Source: Paenibacillus sp. UNC499MF (GTDB lineage: Bacteria > Bacillota > Bacilli > Paenibacillales > NBRC-103111). From it: a stretch of 64,000 bases of DNA. A program made the position numbers and the translations under genes. This document shows, in pieces, positions 42,591 to 51,350 of the stretch; the stretch's first letter is position 1; the number at the start of each line of letters is the position of its first letter. A model generated the notes under the pieces. That model saw only the letters and a program-made list of their open reading frames with translations. It had not been told where the DNA came from and did not search any database. The stretch spans positions 180,304 to 244,303 of the forward strand of contig NZ_FNVF01000005.1 in assembly GCF_900107975.1 (NCBI RefSeq), read 5' to 3'.

Positions 42591-42757
42591 GAGACATCCC
42601 CCTTATGTAAACCATTCCTAAAATTCATATTAGGCTATAGCGAGGGAGTTAACAATATTAAACAGCAAAAAAAATCATTATATTTACAGAAAAAGCTTAC
42701 ATTTCTATCCAAACCTGCTTCTAAGTCTCATTTCGTATAAATACAGGCGGGATAACG

Positions 42758-42789
42758 CCATTTTCAGCTCCTGAAATGGAGGTTTTTTT
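42758..42789 (+). terminator. Orphan plus-strand terminator
   Basis: CCATTTTCAG, loop CTC, CTGAAATGG (one bulge), followed by AGG and seven T. No plus-strand gene precedes it; it lies 170 nt upstream of the sigma gene, so it may end a short RNA made divergently. Confidence 0.5.
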
Positions 42790-42813
42790 CTGTTTTTAAT
42801 TAGGAATTTTAAA

Positions 42814-43734
42814 CTAATTTTCTTCTTTTTTGCTTTTCTTCCCTTCTATTTCATTTCTTTTTTGCTCCATCCAGCGGAATACCTCGTCCAGCGCCACTTC
42901 GTCCATTTCTTTCGGAAAACGGTGCTCAAGCCCTTCGTAAATGAGCATGGTGTGGTCTTTGCCCGCATGTTCAAGCGCCGCTGCCAGCTTGTAAGCGTGC
43001 GAAACGTTAACCTGCGGATCGGCGGTTCCGTGCACGATCAGTACGGGAGAGTCGATAAGGTCGGCCCATCTGGCCGGCGACCTGCGGATATATTCATCCG
43101 CCTGCTTGAGGGGATGGCCGACAACCCGTTTGAGCATGCGCCGCAGGTCGACCCGCTCCTCATACGTGTCGTGAAGGTCGCTGACGCCGCCCCATACGAC
43201 GACGGGGCCGACTTCCTCGCAGTCTCGGGCGGCCAGCAGCGCCATCAGGGCGCCGCGGGAGAAGCCGATCAGCGAGACCGGTACGGAAGCGACCTCGGGC
43301 AGATCCCGCAGCATCAGCAGCCCGTGATACACATCGTACCGGTCCTCACCGGCAAAGTCCTCGCGTCCTTCTCCCCCTTCGTTGCCGCGGTAGAAGGGCG
43401 CGAAGACGACACAGCCCCGCCGCGCCATCGAAACGATCCGGCGGATCCGGACCATTCCTACACGCCGGATGCCTCCCCGGCAGTAGACGACGGCCGGCAG
43501 CGGCTCCGCGTGATCCGGCACGGCCAGGTAACCTTTCACGCGAAGTCCCTGGGCCGCATACGTCACAACGTACAGCGACACGTTTCTCGCGTGCCGGGAC
43601 AACAGCTCCCGCTCCAGGAGCTGGCCGTCTTTCAGGCTTCCCGCTTCGCTTCCGCCTGCCGCGCGCACGGCAGGCGACAAGGTGACCGGCGAGAGGGTGC
43701 TGATTTTTTTCCCCGATTGAATGGATTCCGACAT
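42814..43734 (-). CDS. Alpha/beta-hydrolase, prolyl-oligopeptidase-like
   Basis: This 306-residue protein has an N-terminal cap and an S9-type alpha/beta-hydrolase core: the strand motif LPAVVYCRGGIRR, the nucleophile elbow IGFSRGALMALLA, the acid in VLIVHGTADPQVN and the catalytic His in EGLEHRFPKE. The C-terminus is lysine/glutamate-rich. No signal peptide is visible. The ATG at 43734 follows AAGGAGGCTGTACAACC. The family includes peptidases and acyl esterases; specificity unknown. Confidence 0.88.
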   Translation of the reverse strand: MSESIQSGKKISTLSPVTLSPAVRAAGGSEAGSLKDGQLLERELLSRHARNVSLYVVTYAAQGLRVKGYLAVPDHAEPLPAVVYCRGGIRRVGMVRIRRIVSMARRGCVVFAPFYRGNEGGEGREDFAGEDRYDVYHGLLMLRDLPEVASVPVSLIGFSRGALMALLAARDCEEVGPVVVWGGVSDLHDTYEERVDLRRMLKRVVGHPLKQADEYIRRSPARWADLIDSPVLIVHGTADPQVNVSHAYKLAAALEHAGKDHTMLIYEGLEHRFPKEMDEVALDEVFRWMEQKRNEIEGKKSKKEEN

Positions 43735-43879
43735 GGTTGTACAGCCTCCTTGTATGTAAACGTCGTGATTGCAAGAATGAACAGATGCGGATGGGGTTGC
43801 CTCCGCGCTGGAACTTTACAGTCCCCCTGGCTTCCGATAGACTGGAAGTATCTTATTTTCATACGGAAGGAATGATCTT

Positions 43880-44137
43880 ATGAGTCAAGAATTCGAAAAC
43901 GAGTTTAACGCCCTCGTATCCAAAGCGGCCGAGCTGTTGACCGGAGACGATTCCTCCGAAATGACCGAGAAAATAAAAATCTGGGCCATCTATCAACACT
44001 TACATAAAGCGATGCCCGCCCTGACGAATCACTGGAACGGCTCGCATCCCGAAGCCAAAGCGCAAGTCCGGGCGATTTTCGAGGAAATACGCGATCTTAA
44101 CGAGCGGCAGAAAGCGAGCCGGGGCAAGCCTGAATAA
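43880..44137 (+). CDS. DUF2573 protein (YusU type)
   Basis: This 85-residue, mostly helical cytoplasmic protein begins MSQEFENEFNALVSKAAELL and has the conserved IKIWAIYQHLHKAMPALTNH and EEIRDLNERQ segments of DUF2573/YusU. ATG follows GGAAGGAATGATCTT. A second small gene starts 57 nt downstream with no terminator between, so they probably share a transcript. Function unknown. Confidence 0.82.
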   Translation: MSQEFENEFNALVSKAAELLTGDDSSEMTEKIKIWAIYQHLHKAMPALTNHWNGSHPEAKAQVRAIFEEIRDLNERQKASRGKPE

Positions 44138-44194
44138 GATTCCGTCTCCACAGCCACAATAAGCCGGAGATCCCTTATAAAGGAGCAAAGGCAT

Positions 44195-44443
44195 ATGTCT
44201 AAAATCGCAGTCGAAGACAACTTGTCCAGTGTCAAACAGGCCCTGCAGAGCAGCGGCTACGAGGTTACCTCGTTAAATCAGGCGGACGGAGCGTCCTGCG
44301 TGGTCATTTCCGGTTTGGACCAGAATGTGATGGGCTTTGCGGACGCCGTCACCTCCGCTTCCGTCATCAACGCTCACGGCTTGACGGACGAAGAAATCGT
44401 TCAGGAAGTAAGCAGAACGACCGGTCAAAACCAGGGCTTCTGA
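44195..44443 (+). CDS. UPF0180 protein (YkuS type)
   Basis: This 82-residue protein has the UPF0180 pattern: MSKIAVEDNLSSVKQALQSS, VVISGLDQNVMG, SASVINAHGLT, EEIVQEVSR. The Cys pair seen in some relatives is reduced to one Cys. ATG follows AAAGGAGCAAAGGCAT. Function unknown; widespread in Bacillales. Confidence 0.9.
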   Translation: MSKIAVEDNLSSVKQALQSSGYEVTSLNQADGASCVVISGLDQNVMGFADAVTSASVINAHGLTDEEIVQEVSRTTGQNQGF

Positions 44444-44501
44444 CCGGAGCGGCCGGTTCCCGTTTTTTTCCCGCAAGTTTTGCCGCACCAAACAACGGAT
44501 T

Positions 44502-44540
44502 AAAAAAGCGATTCTCCTTCTGGGGAGAGCCGCTTTTTTT
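44502..44540. terminator. Bidirectional terminator between UPF0180 and SDR genes
   Basis: AAAAAAGCG-ATTCTCC pairs with GGGGAGA-GCCGCTTTTTTT around a short loop; A/T tracts on both sides serve both convergent genes. Confidence 0.9.
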
Positions 44541-44546
44541 CTTGGC

Positions 44547-45323
44547 TTATTTCTTGTTCAGCATACGCTGCGCGGATTTATCCAGCAGGCGGGGAAACAG
44601 CGAATACAATTTCGTGCCTATTCCCGCTATAAAAGGGAGGTCGATCTCCGCTTTGTCTTTCTCGACCGCGCGAATGATCGCCCCGGCCACCCGCTCGGGC
44701 TTCAGCATAAACCAGCTGATGTTCTTGACGTAGTTCCCCGTAGGGTCAGCCCGTTCGAAGAACGGGGTGTCGATCGGGCCCGGGTTGACGGCGCTCAGCC
44801 GGACCCCGGTGCCGGCCAGTTCCTGGCGCAGCGAGTTAGTCAGGCCGAGCACGGCGTGCTTGGTGGCGGAATATCCGGACGATTTCGCCGATCCGATTTT
44901 GCCGGCCATGGAAGCGATATTGACGATGTGGCCGGAGCCCGATGCGATCATGGCCGGGAGAACCGCTTTCGTGCAGCGGACGATGCCCAGGTAGTTCACG
45001 TCCATCATCTCTTCGAACTGCTCCAGCGGGGCGTCCACAAACCGTTCGAATACGCCGAATCCCGCGTTGTTGATAAGAACGTCGATCCGTCCGTACTTCG
45101 CCGTAACTTCGGCGAATACCCGGTTCACTTCGGCGGTGTCCTGCACATCGAGCCGGTACACGCCGCACTGCCCGCCGATCTCTGCCGCCAGCTCTTCCAG
45201 CTTGTCCCGCGACCGTGCCATAAGGACGGGCACGGCTCCGCGCTGCGCCAACGCCCGCGCGGTCTGCGCGCCGATTCCGCTGGAGGCCCCGGTGATGACG
45301 ACTATTTTGCCTTCAATATTCAT
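44547..45323 (-). CDS. Short-chain dehydrogenase/reductase
   Basis: This 258-residue classical SDR has the cofactor motif TGASSGIG near the N-terminus, NNAGFG, a catalytic Ser in VNIASMAGKIGS, the YSATK active-site pair and the PGPIDTPF substrate loop. Arg residues in the first loop (MARSRDK) suggest NADP preference. The ATG at 45323 lies downstream of AAGGAG at a long spacing; the in-frame upstream region has no better site. Substrate unknown; it resembles the YqjQ/DltE-like group. Confidence 0.9.
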   Translation of the reverse strand: MNIEGKIVVITGASSGIGAQTARALAQRGAVPVLMARSRDKLEELAAEIGGQCGVYRLDVQDTAEVNRVFAEVTAKYGRIDVLINNAGFGVFERFVDAPLEQFEEMMDVNYLGIVRCTKAVLPAMIASGSGHIVNIASMAGKIGSAKSSGYSATKHAVLGLTNSLRQELAGTGVRLSAVNPGPIDTPFFERADPTGNYVKNISWFMLKPERVAGAIIRAVEKDKAEIDLPFIAGIGTKLYSLFPRLLDKSAQRMLNKK

Positions 45324-45549
45324 GAATGTGCTTCTTCTCCTTCCGGTGACGCTTGTAGGCTTAGTATACCTTACGCGGCTTTTCTTCACCAGGCGGTGGC
45401 GGGCGGGAGGATTTTATTCCGCCGTGTTTACTGAGAGCGGCGCTTTGAGACCGGTGCGGCGGATGGGAGAGTTTGATAATTATAAAATTTCGTAGAATTT
45501 GGCTCACAAATGGGCCGCGCCTTCTTCTCCGTCCCGTAAAAAAGAAATC

Positions 45550-45582
45550 AAAAAAAGACTGCTTCCTATAGAAGCAGTCTTT
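45550..45582 (-). terminator. Terminator of cheX
   Basis: Reading leftwards: AAAGACTGCTTC, loop TATA, GGAAGCAGTCTTT, then four or more T. Confidence 0.9.
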
Positions 45583-45611
45583 CCGCGGCTCTCCGGCTTG
45601 ATCGGGTTAAT

Positions 45612-46067
45612 CTAAGCGAGAAGAACCTGAATATCCAATTCTCCGATTCCGTCCATGAGCAGAGGAACCGTCAGCGCTTTCAGTGCATCCACCTCATGAA
45701 TGTCTCCCGTGACAACCTTGGGGGGTGTAATGTCAACCTTGATGCCCTGATTGTACAAGATCGTGCTGGCGTTGCCGCTGATCATGTTGCCGAGCTCGGA
45801 AATCGCGCTGTGTCCCATTTCGTCCAGTTCGGTCAAAATAAATCCGCCCATCATAGCGGAAACCATCCGTAGCGCCGTTGACTCTTCAAAGCCGAAGCGT
45901 ATGTTTCCCTGCATTTGACCGGTCATACCGATTTGTATCCATACATAACGTTCGATAAAGTAAATATCTTTGACAGACAATTTACCGGTAGTCGGACGCA
46001 CGTTCGCGACTTGTTCGATGACAATCCGCGCGGATTCCAGAAAAGGATTGATGTATTCCGCTTTCAT
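45612..46067 (-). CDS. cheX: CheX-type chemotaxis phosphatase (CheC/CheX family)
   Basis: This 151-residue single-domain protein has the CheX pattern: start MKAEYINPFLESA, the block GNIRFGFEESTALRMVSAMM, and the catalytic helix AISELGNMISGNAST, where the Glu and Asn act on phospho-CheY. It should dephosphorylate CheY-P. The ATG at 46067 was chosen for AAAGGGGTTAAAGAGCAC upstream. No other chemotaxis genes are in the window, so it acts as a stand-alone signalling gene. Confidence 0.88.
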   Translation of the reverse strand: MKAEYINPFLESARIVIEQVANVRPTTGKLSVKDIYFIERYVWIQIGMTGQMQGNIRFGFEESTALRMVSAMMGGFILTELDEMGHSAISELGNMISGNASTILYNQGIKVDITPPKVVTGDIHEVDALKALTVPLLMDGIGELDIQVLLA

Positions 46068-46420
46068 GTGCTCTTTAACCCCTTTACCAACATATAGGAA
46101 CAACAAATTGATTTCACAAGGTGATCAAACCGTCCCTCCGGTTTAGGCACTCATGTCGGATTTTTCACGAACCAACTTACACATTTTTCTACATTATATA
46201 GTAAAATTCTTTGTCCGTATACTTCTTTTGTCCTATTTTATCCATGTCAGATTTGAGACTTTCTTATCATTGGACCTATAAAGCGGAGGCAATCGGGAAA
46301 AGAATCGAGCGGCGGACCTACTTGCCGATTTCCGTATTTTCATCATGCGGTCATAAACGAATCAGACGTTTACCGGATTAGACGCCGCCGAACCGCTTTG
46401 CACGTCATAAATGACCCCGC
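46068..46420. other. Gene-free stretch upstream of cheX and the HAD gene
   Basis: AT-rich for the first half. It contains a TATATAAT box near 46195-46202 (minus strand) that may drive cheX, though no convincing -35 is seen. Otherwise no gene or RNA was recognised. Confidence 0.4.
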
Positions 46421-46449
46421 TTGTGAGGAAGCATTCCGTTTGGTACGAT
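46421..46449 (+). promoter_or_regulatory. Candidate SigA promoter of the HAD-IIA gene
   Basis: TTGTGA (46421-46426), a 17-nt spacer and TACGAT (46444-46449), 21 nt before the ATG at 46471. Confidence 0.6.
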
Positions 46450-46470
46450 TAAAGGTGAGGTGAACAAAAC

Positions 46471-47250
46471 ATGCACGGATTTTTAATTGATTTGGACGGC
46501 ACATTGTACAAAGGGAACGAAGCCATACCGGGCGCGAAGGAGTTTGTGGAGCGGCTCAAGGAGAACGGTCTTCCTTATCTCCTTGTAACCAACAATTCGT
46601 CCCGCTCGCCGGAACACGTAGCCGGCCATTTGAACGGAATGGGCATAGAAATCGGCCCCGACCGCGTGTACACGACGGCCATGGCATCCGCCCAGTATTT
46701 GCTGGAACACGGCAGCGGGAAGCGTGTTTTCTGCATCGGCGAAGCAGGACTGCAGAACGCTCTGCAGGAAGCCGGATTCGAGCTTACCGAGAAGGAGCCG
46801 GACTATGTCGTTCAGGGTATCGACCGGCAGCTCACCTACGACAAGCTGGCATCGGCGGTCAGGCATCTGCTCGGCGGCGCCCGGTATATCCTGACGAACC
46901 CGGACCACCTGCTTCCGTCCGACAGCGGCCTGATTCCCGGAGCGGGCTCTATTGGCGCCCTCATCCGGACCGCTTCCGGCGCCAATCCGGTCGTTATCGG
47001 CAAGCCGTCGCCGATTATTATGAACTATGCTTTGGCCCGTCTGGAACTGGAGGCGAAAGACACATGGGTGATCGGCGACAATACCGCGACGGACATCGGC
47101 GGAGGGATAGCGGCCGGCTGCCGGACCGCCCTCGTGCTTACTGGCCTTGCCACGGAAACGAACGTTCAAGAACAGATTTCGAAGTCCGGGAACGAACCGG
47201 ACCTGATTTGCCGCGACCTGCCTCATTTATGGAACAGCCTTATGAAATAA
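46471..47250 (+). CDS. HAD-IIA family hydrolase (YutF type)
   Basis: This 259-residue HAD subclass IIA phosphatase has motif I GFLIDLDGTLYKG (Asp7 and Asp9), motif II LVTNNSSRSP, the motif III lysine in VVIGKPSP and the motif IV GDNTATDIGGG. It belongs to the TIGR01457/YutF-like branch, distinct from the glp-linked HAD-IIA protein at 8227. The substrate is probably a small phosphate ester. The start follows AGGTGAGGTGAACAAAAC. Single gene. Confidence 0.9.
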   Translation: MHGFLIDLDGTLYKGNEAIPGAKEFVERLKENGLPYLLVTNNSSRSPEHVAGHLNGMGIEIGPDRVYTTAMASAQYLLEHGSGKRVFCIGEAGLQNALQEAGFELTEKEPDYVVQGIDRQLTYDKLASAVRHLLGGARYILTNPDHLLPSDSGLIPGAGSIGALIRTASGANPVVIGKPSPIIMNYALARLELEAKDTWVIGDNTATDIGGGIAAGCRTALVLTGLATETNVQEQISKSGNEPDLICRDLPHLWNSLMK

Positions 47251-47397
47251 TCCGGCCTGATGCCGGAAAGTACACGGAATCTTATCCATGTGAAGCGGGA
47301 TTCCTTTTGAGAAAGGATGCCCGTTTCCCCCTCTTCCGTCAAACCCGACCTGACCGACCGTACGCCGAACCGTTTGTCATTTATTTACAAACGTTCG

Positions 47398-47426
47398 TTG
47401 AACTCTCCCCGGCGATCCTTTATAAT
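47398..47426 (+). promoter_or_regulatory. SigA promoter of the LysR-hisJ pair
   Basis: TTGAAC (47398-47403), a 17-nt spacer and TATAAT (47421-47426), 66 nt before the LysR start at 47492. Confidence 0.72.
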
Positions 47427-47491
47427 AAAACTAAATTTAAGTTATCTCGTTATATGTTTCGATAAATTTTACTTATATCGGAGGGCTGCCC

Positions 47492-48394
47492 ATGAATCTC
47501 AATCAATTGGAGACGCTCATCACGATTTCCAAGACGATGAGTTTCCGTAAGGCAGGCGAACTTCTCAACCTGACGCAGCCGGCCGTATCTGCGCAGATTA
47601 GAAGCTTGGAAGAAGAGTTCGGGACGATTCTGATCGACCGCAACCAGCCTGTAACGCTGACGGACAGCGGCAAGCTGTTTCTGGAGCATGCCGAGAGAAT
47701 CCTCCGCACCGTCGAGGATTTGAAGCAGCGGCTGGCCGATCTGAGCCAGACTCCCCAGGGCCATATCCATATCGGGACGACCACGTCCATTGCCATGCAA
47801 ATTTTACCGCGGGTTCTGTTTTATTTTCAGGACCAGTTCCCTTTAATCAAAACCACCATTCATTCCATGACCTCTTCGCAAATTATGGCCAGTGTCGACA
47901 ACGGCAGTGTAGATATCGGCATTTCATATCTCTACGAAAAGTATCCGTCTCTGGAAGCTTCCGTCCTGTACTACGACACGTTCGAGCTCATCGTCTCCAC
48001 CAGTCACCCGCTTAGCCGGTACGCACATATTTCCATCGAGAAGCTGCGCAATCTGCCCTTTATCATGCTGTCGCCGGAAACGGCGGGACGCCGGTTCGTG
48101 GATCAGGTGTTCAAGACGTACGATATCAACCCGCAAATCGTTATGGAGCTGTCCAGCAGCGAAGAAGTCAAACGGATGGTAGAGCTGAATCTCGGCGCCG
48201 CCATCATCTCCAAGTTGTCTGTCGTCAACGATCTCGACCACGGAACACTGAAAATGGTGAAAGTAGACGAGCTCGATATCACTCATCCCGTCGGTGTTGT
48301 GTACAAATCCGGCCGCTATCTCAACTCTGCGATGCATCAGTTCCTGCAGGATTTGAAAGGAATGCCGGAAACTCAATTTCTCGGTTCCGAATAG
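47492..48394 (+). CDS. LysR-family transcriptional regulator
   Basis: This 300-residue LysR regulator has an N-terminal winged helix (MNLNQLETLITISKTMSFRK, LLNLTQPAVSAQIRSLEEEF) and a C-terminal two-lobed effector domain (from about residue 90, GHIHIGTTTSIAMQILPRVL). The ATG follows GGAGGGCTGCCC. It is separated by only 11 nt from the downstream PHP phosphatase gene, so they form an operon. Effector and targets are unknown; LysR regulators usually autoregulate. Confidence 0.92.
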   Translation: MNLNQLETLITISKTMSFRKAGELLNLTQPAVSAQIRSLEEEFGTILIDRNQPVTLTDSGKLFLEHAERILRTVEDLKQRLADLSQTPQGHIHIGTTTSIAMQILPRVLFYFQDQFPLIKTTIHSMTSSQIMASVDNGSVDIGISYLYEKYPSLEASVLYYDTFELIVSTSHPLSRYAHISIEKLRNLPFIMLSPETAGRRFVDQVFKTYDINPQIVMELSSSEEVKRMVELNLGAAIISKLSVVNDLDHGTLKMVKVDELDITHPVGVVYKSGRYLNSAMHQFLQDLKGMPETQFLGSE

Positions 48395-48405
48395 GAGGGC
48401 TACTA

Positions 48406-49212
48406 ATGAAATTCGATCTTCATACGCACAACGAAAGATGCGGGCATGCAACGGGGACCATCCGTCACTACGTAGACGCGGCGGTGGAAGCGGGCTTGTC
48501 CGTGATCGGCATTTCGGATCACTCCCCTTATTTTTACAGCGAGCAGGACCAGCTGTTTCCCGGGATTGCCATGGGCAAAAGCGCTTTCGCCGCCTATGTG
48601 GATGAAGTGCTGAGCCTGAAGAAAGAATACGCGGGCAAAATCGAAGTGCTGCTTGGCGTCGAATCCGACTTTTTCCCGGAGCATCTGGACTTGTACCGTT
48701 CCATGTATGAGAAATTCCCTTTCGACTATATTATAGGATCGGTGCACTTGTCCGGAGGCGTCAGCATTTTTAACAAAAACCGGTGGAAAGGGCTTGACGA
48801 AGCCCAGCATATCGTCCATAAAGAAACTTACTACGATCTGATCCAGCAGTCGGCCAGAGCCGGACTGTTTCAGATACTGGGTCATATCGACGCGATGAAA
48901 GGATTCTATCCCGCTTTCTCGGACATCCCCACTCCGAAAGTGGACGAAACTTTGAAAGTCATCGCGGAAGAGGACGTGGCGATTGAAATCAATACCTCCG
49001 GCAAAACCAAAACCGTCGGGGGCTGGTATCCGTCCGATCTTATACTGGAACGTGCCCTTCATTACGGGGTAAAAGTCACTTTCGGCTCGGACGCCCATGT
49101 TCCCCAGCGTGTCGGCGACGATTTCGAGCTGGTAAGCAAGCGGCTGAAAGAAATCGGCTTTAAAGAATGGTGTTTCTTCCGCAATAAAGAGCGGGTTCTC
49201 GTTTCCTTGTAA
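48406..49212 (+). CDS. hisJ: PHP-domain histidinol-phosphatase-type protein
   Basis: This 268-residue PHP-family phosphatase has the metal-binding N-terminus MKFDLHTHNERCGHATG, then GISDHSPY, LLGVESDFFPEH, IIGSVHLSGG, ILGHIDAMKG and FGSDAHVPQRVG, which together hold the trinuclear site. It matches the HisJ group that converts histidinol phosphate to histidinol. It lies with a LysR gene and not with other his genes, so a different substrate is possible. ATG follows AGGAGGGCTACTA. Confidence 0.85.
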   Translation: MKFDLHTHNERCGHATGTIRHYVDAAVEAGLSVIGISDHSPYFYSEQDQLFPGIAMGKSAFAAYVDEVLSLKKEYAGKIEVLLGVESDFFPEHLDLYRSMYEKFPFDYIIGSVHLSGGVSIFNKNRWKGLDEAQHIVHKETYYDLIQQSARAGLFQILGHIDAMKGFYPAFSDIPTPKVDETLKVIAEEDVAIEINTSGKTKTVGGWYPSDLILERALHYGVKVTFGSDAHVPQRVGDDFELVSKRLKEIGFKEWCFFRNKERVLVSL

Positions 49213-49234
49213 CTTCCCCGCGTTTATAAAAAGT

Positions 49235-49273
49235 CAAAAAGAAACCGGCCGTCAAACGGCCGGTTTCTTTTTG
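49235..49273 (+). terminator. Terminator after hisJ
   Basis: CAAAAAGAAACCGGCCGT pairs perfectly with ACGGCCGGTTTCTTTTTG around CAA, providing T-rich tracts on both strands. Confidence 0.92.
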
Positions 49274-49390
49274 ATTCTAAGCTGAGATTGCTTGAGCATT
49301 CCCGCACTTAACGGAAGCAGCGGAAAGAACACTCTAACTGCATTAAGCCTCAGCAGTCTGCTTTTGAACCGTTATCAGGCAGTAACGAAA

Positions 49391-49708
49391 TTACTGGAAG
49401 CGGTAGTTGGCGGAATTGTTATTTTGCTGGGAGTAGATAGCGGTATTGTTGAAAGATTGCTCCAGCTGCCCGCAAATTTGCGACACGTGCTGCAATTGCT
49501 GGACGGCACGGCTGTGGCCTTGAAGAGCCGTTTGGATAATCTGGCTCGCTTGACGCTCTCTTTGGGCAAGCTGTTCCAGCTGCTGGGCGTTCTGCTGCTC
49601 TTGCTGAAGCAGCTGCTGGTATACGGCACTTGCCTGCTGCGTTTGCTGGATAAGCTGTTGAACCGTTTGCTGACAGTGCTGCAGCTGTTGATTGTAATTG
49701 TTATACAT
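49391..49708 (-). CDS. Glutamine-rich coiled-coil small protein
   Basis: This 105-residue protein has more than one quarter Gln. It begins MYNNYNQQLQHCQQTVQQLI and forms long amphipathic helices with few charged residues, ending in a Gln/Asn tail (YSQQNNNSANYRFQ). The ATG at 49708 follows GGAGGGACTACACG. Proteins of this look occur in Bacillales spore coats, but no family is assigned and no sporulation promoter was seen. Downstream terminator not evident. Confidence 0.65.
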   Translation of the reverse strand: MYNNYNQQLQHCQQTVQQLIQQTQQASAVYQQLLQQEQQNAQQLEQLAQRERQASQIIQTALQGHSRAVQQLQHVSQICGQLEQSFNNTAIYSQQNNNSANYRFQ

Positions 49709-49896
49709 CGTGTAGTCCCTCCGGTAACGTAGTTTGGGCGCCTTCACGGACTGCCTGGAATAGCTTCCCCTCCCTACCGGAGATCATACAGGAAAAAAGC
49801 GTCCGTAACATCGGATACAACTTATATTCACGATGCAGCGTACTCATTCTGAGGCTGCCGGACATTATGGCAGCGGATGCAGAAAGGTTTCCGGAC

Positions 49897-49929
49897 AAAA
49901 AAAGCAGGCTTACCAACGGGGTAAGCCTG
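49897..49929 (-). terminator. Minus-strand terminator without an upstream gene
   Basis: Reading leftwards: CAGGCTTACC, loop CCGTT, GGTAAGCCTG, then C and seven T. No minus-strand ORF of note lies in the 290 nt before it, which suggests a short untranslated RNA. Confidence 0.7.
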
Positions 49930-50022
49930 AAACGTTGTATATTAAAAAGGGGGTCTTGGTTATTATAATACCTCCCTTACATTATAGGAACGTAACAGAA
50001 ATGTTTCATTTATGTAACAAAA

Positions 50023-50037
50023 TTGAAAGCGTTCTCT
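50023..50037. promoter_or_regulatory. Candidate cre box upstream of czcD-type gene
   Basis: TTGAAAGCGTTCTCT fits the degenerate cre consensus WTGNAANCGNWNNCW at every defined position. It lies upstream of the TATAAT-containing region that would drive the minus-strand short transcript, and 190 nt before the CDF gene. Confidence 0.4.
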
Positions 50038-50225
50038 TATATTCCGACAGCAACTTCCCCGTGTTCGGCAGCATTCGCCTATGAAAAATCCGCTTTTGAC
50101 TATTTCATAGAACAGCCGTTGCAGGATTTCGGGACGTGACGTATAATTCCAACAGAACAACCTGGTAAAGTGTCTACTATCGTCCGTTCATTCATATAAC
50201 AAAAGCCGGAAAGAAGGTACAAGCC

Positions 50226-51206
50226 ATGACCGATTATCATCATCTTGACCATGTAAAGGAACAATCCACTTCCAAGCGTACGCTGTGGATTACCCTTCTG
50301 CTCACGTTATTTTTCACCATTGTCGAAGTTGTCGGAGGGATTATGTCGAATTCCCTTGCCCTTCTCTCCGATTCCGCGCATATGATCTCAGACGTTATTG
50401 CGCTCGGACTCAGCATGACCGCCATTTACCTGGCCTCAAGAGAACCTAACAGCCGGTATACGTTCGGCTTTCTGCGGTTTGAAATTATCGCCTCCTTCCT
50501 CAACGGGCTGGCCTTGGCCGTCATCGCTATCGGAATCCTTGTCGAAGGAATCAAGCGCTTTTACGATCCGCAGAACATTGATTTCAAACTTATGCTCATC
50601 ATCTCCTCCATCGGATTCGTGGTCAATCTGGTGCTCACACTGGTTTTGCACCGCAGCATGGAGGAAGAGGAGAATCTCAATGTCCAGAGCGCTCTCTGGC
50701 ATTTTATCGGTGACTTGCTCAGCTCCGTAGGAGTTATCATTTCGGCGGTCATCATTTACTTTACGGGATTGCTTTGGTTCGATCCCCTGATCAGTATCGT
50801 AATCGGCGGCATTATTTTCATCGGCGGCAGCCGGATCATTAAAGAATCTTTCCTCATTCTTATGGAATCCGTTCCCGCCAAGTTTAATCTGGAGGAAATC
50901 CGCGGGGACATCGGTAACGTCGAAGGCGTCGAAGATGTCCATGAAATGCACCTTTGGGCGATTTCGACCGATCATTACTCTCTGACCGCGCACGTTTTTA
51001 TCGATGACAAAATCCAACCTTTCTGCATCATTCTCGCCATTAACGAAACGCTGAAGGAAAAGTACGGCATTACGCATTCCACCATTCAAATGGAACATGC
51101 GGGCATTCATCCTCACGGCGAATACGGCCGGGAATTTCTGAAGCACCGGGAGGAAAAGCACCAGGAAAATTCTCTGCCTCCCGTTCATAAACAAGCTGTG
51201 ACATGA
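50226..51206 (+). CDS. czcD: Cation diffusion facilitator (zinc/cobalt exporter, CzcD type)
   Basis: This 326-residue CDF antiporter has six membrane spans. The metal site in span 2 reads SDSAHMISD and a second in span 5 reads LWHFIGDLLSSVG (His/Asp pair). The N-terminus (MTDYHHLDH) and C-terminus are His-rich, and the cytoplasmic CTD has EDVHEMHLWAISTDHYSLTA and IQMEHAG. It exports Zn2+ or similar ions with proton exchange. The ATG at 50226 follows GAAAGAAGGTACAAGCC. Its regulator (CzrA/ArsR type) is not nearby. Confidence 0.92.
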   Translation: MTDYHHLDHVKEQSTSKRTLWITLLLTLFFTIVEVVGGIMSNSLALLSDSAHMISDVIALGLSMTAIYLASREPNSRYTFGFLRFEIIASFLNGLALAVIAIGILVEGIKRFYDPQNIDFKLMLIISSIGFVVNLVLTLVLHRSMEEEENLNVQSALWHFIGDLLSSVGVIISAVIIYFTGLLWFDPLISIVIGGIIFIGGSRIIKESFLILMESVPAKFNLEEIRGDIGNVEGVEDVHEMHLWAISTDHYSLTAHVFIDDKIQPFCIILAINETLKEKYGITHSTIQMEHAGIHPHGEYGREFLKHREEKHQENSLPPVHKQAVT

Positions 51207-51223
51207 TAGGCAAACGGCATTGC

Positions 51224-51261
51224 AAAACACCGGTTTTCCCTAAAGGGGTCCGGTGTTTTTC
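51224..51261 (+). terminator. Terminator after the CDF gene
   Basis: AAAACACCGG, 16-nt loop, CCGGTGTTTTT. Confidence 0.85.
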
Positions 51262-51350
51262 GCTTTTCCGGGCTTGTACCATTCTTATGCCGGGTGATTT
51301 ATAATGGATCTAATGGTTCCATCCCAGTCAACCTATCGGAGGTGCTTCCC

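Noticed and set aside
49963-50160. 65-codon minus-strand ORF upstream of the zinc exporter
   Set aside because: No ribosome site; composition is not gene-like, and the region fits an untranslated RNA or promoter better.
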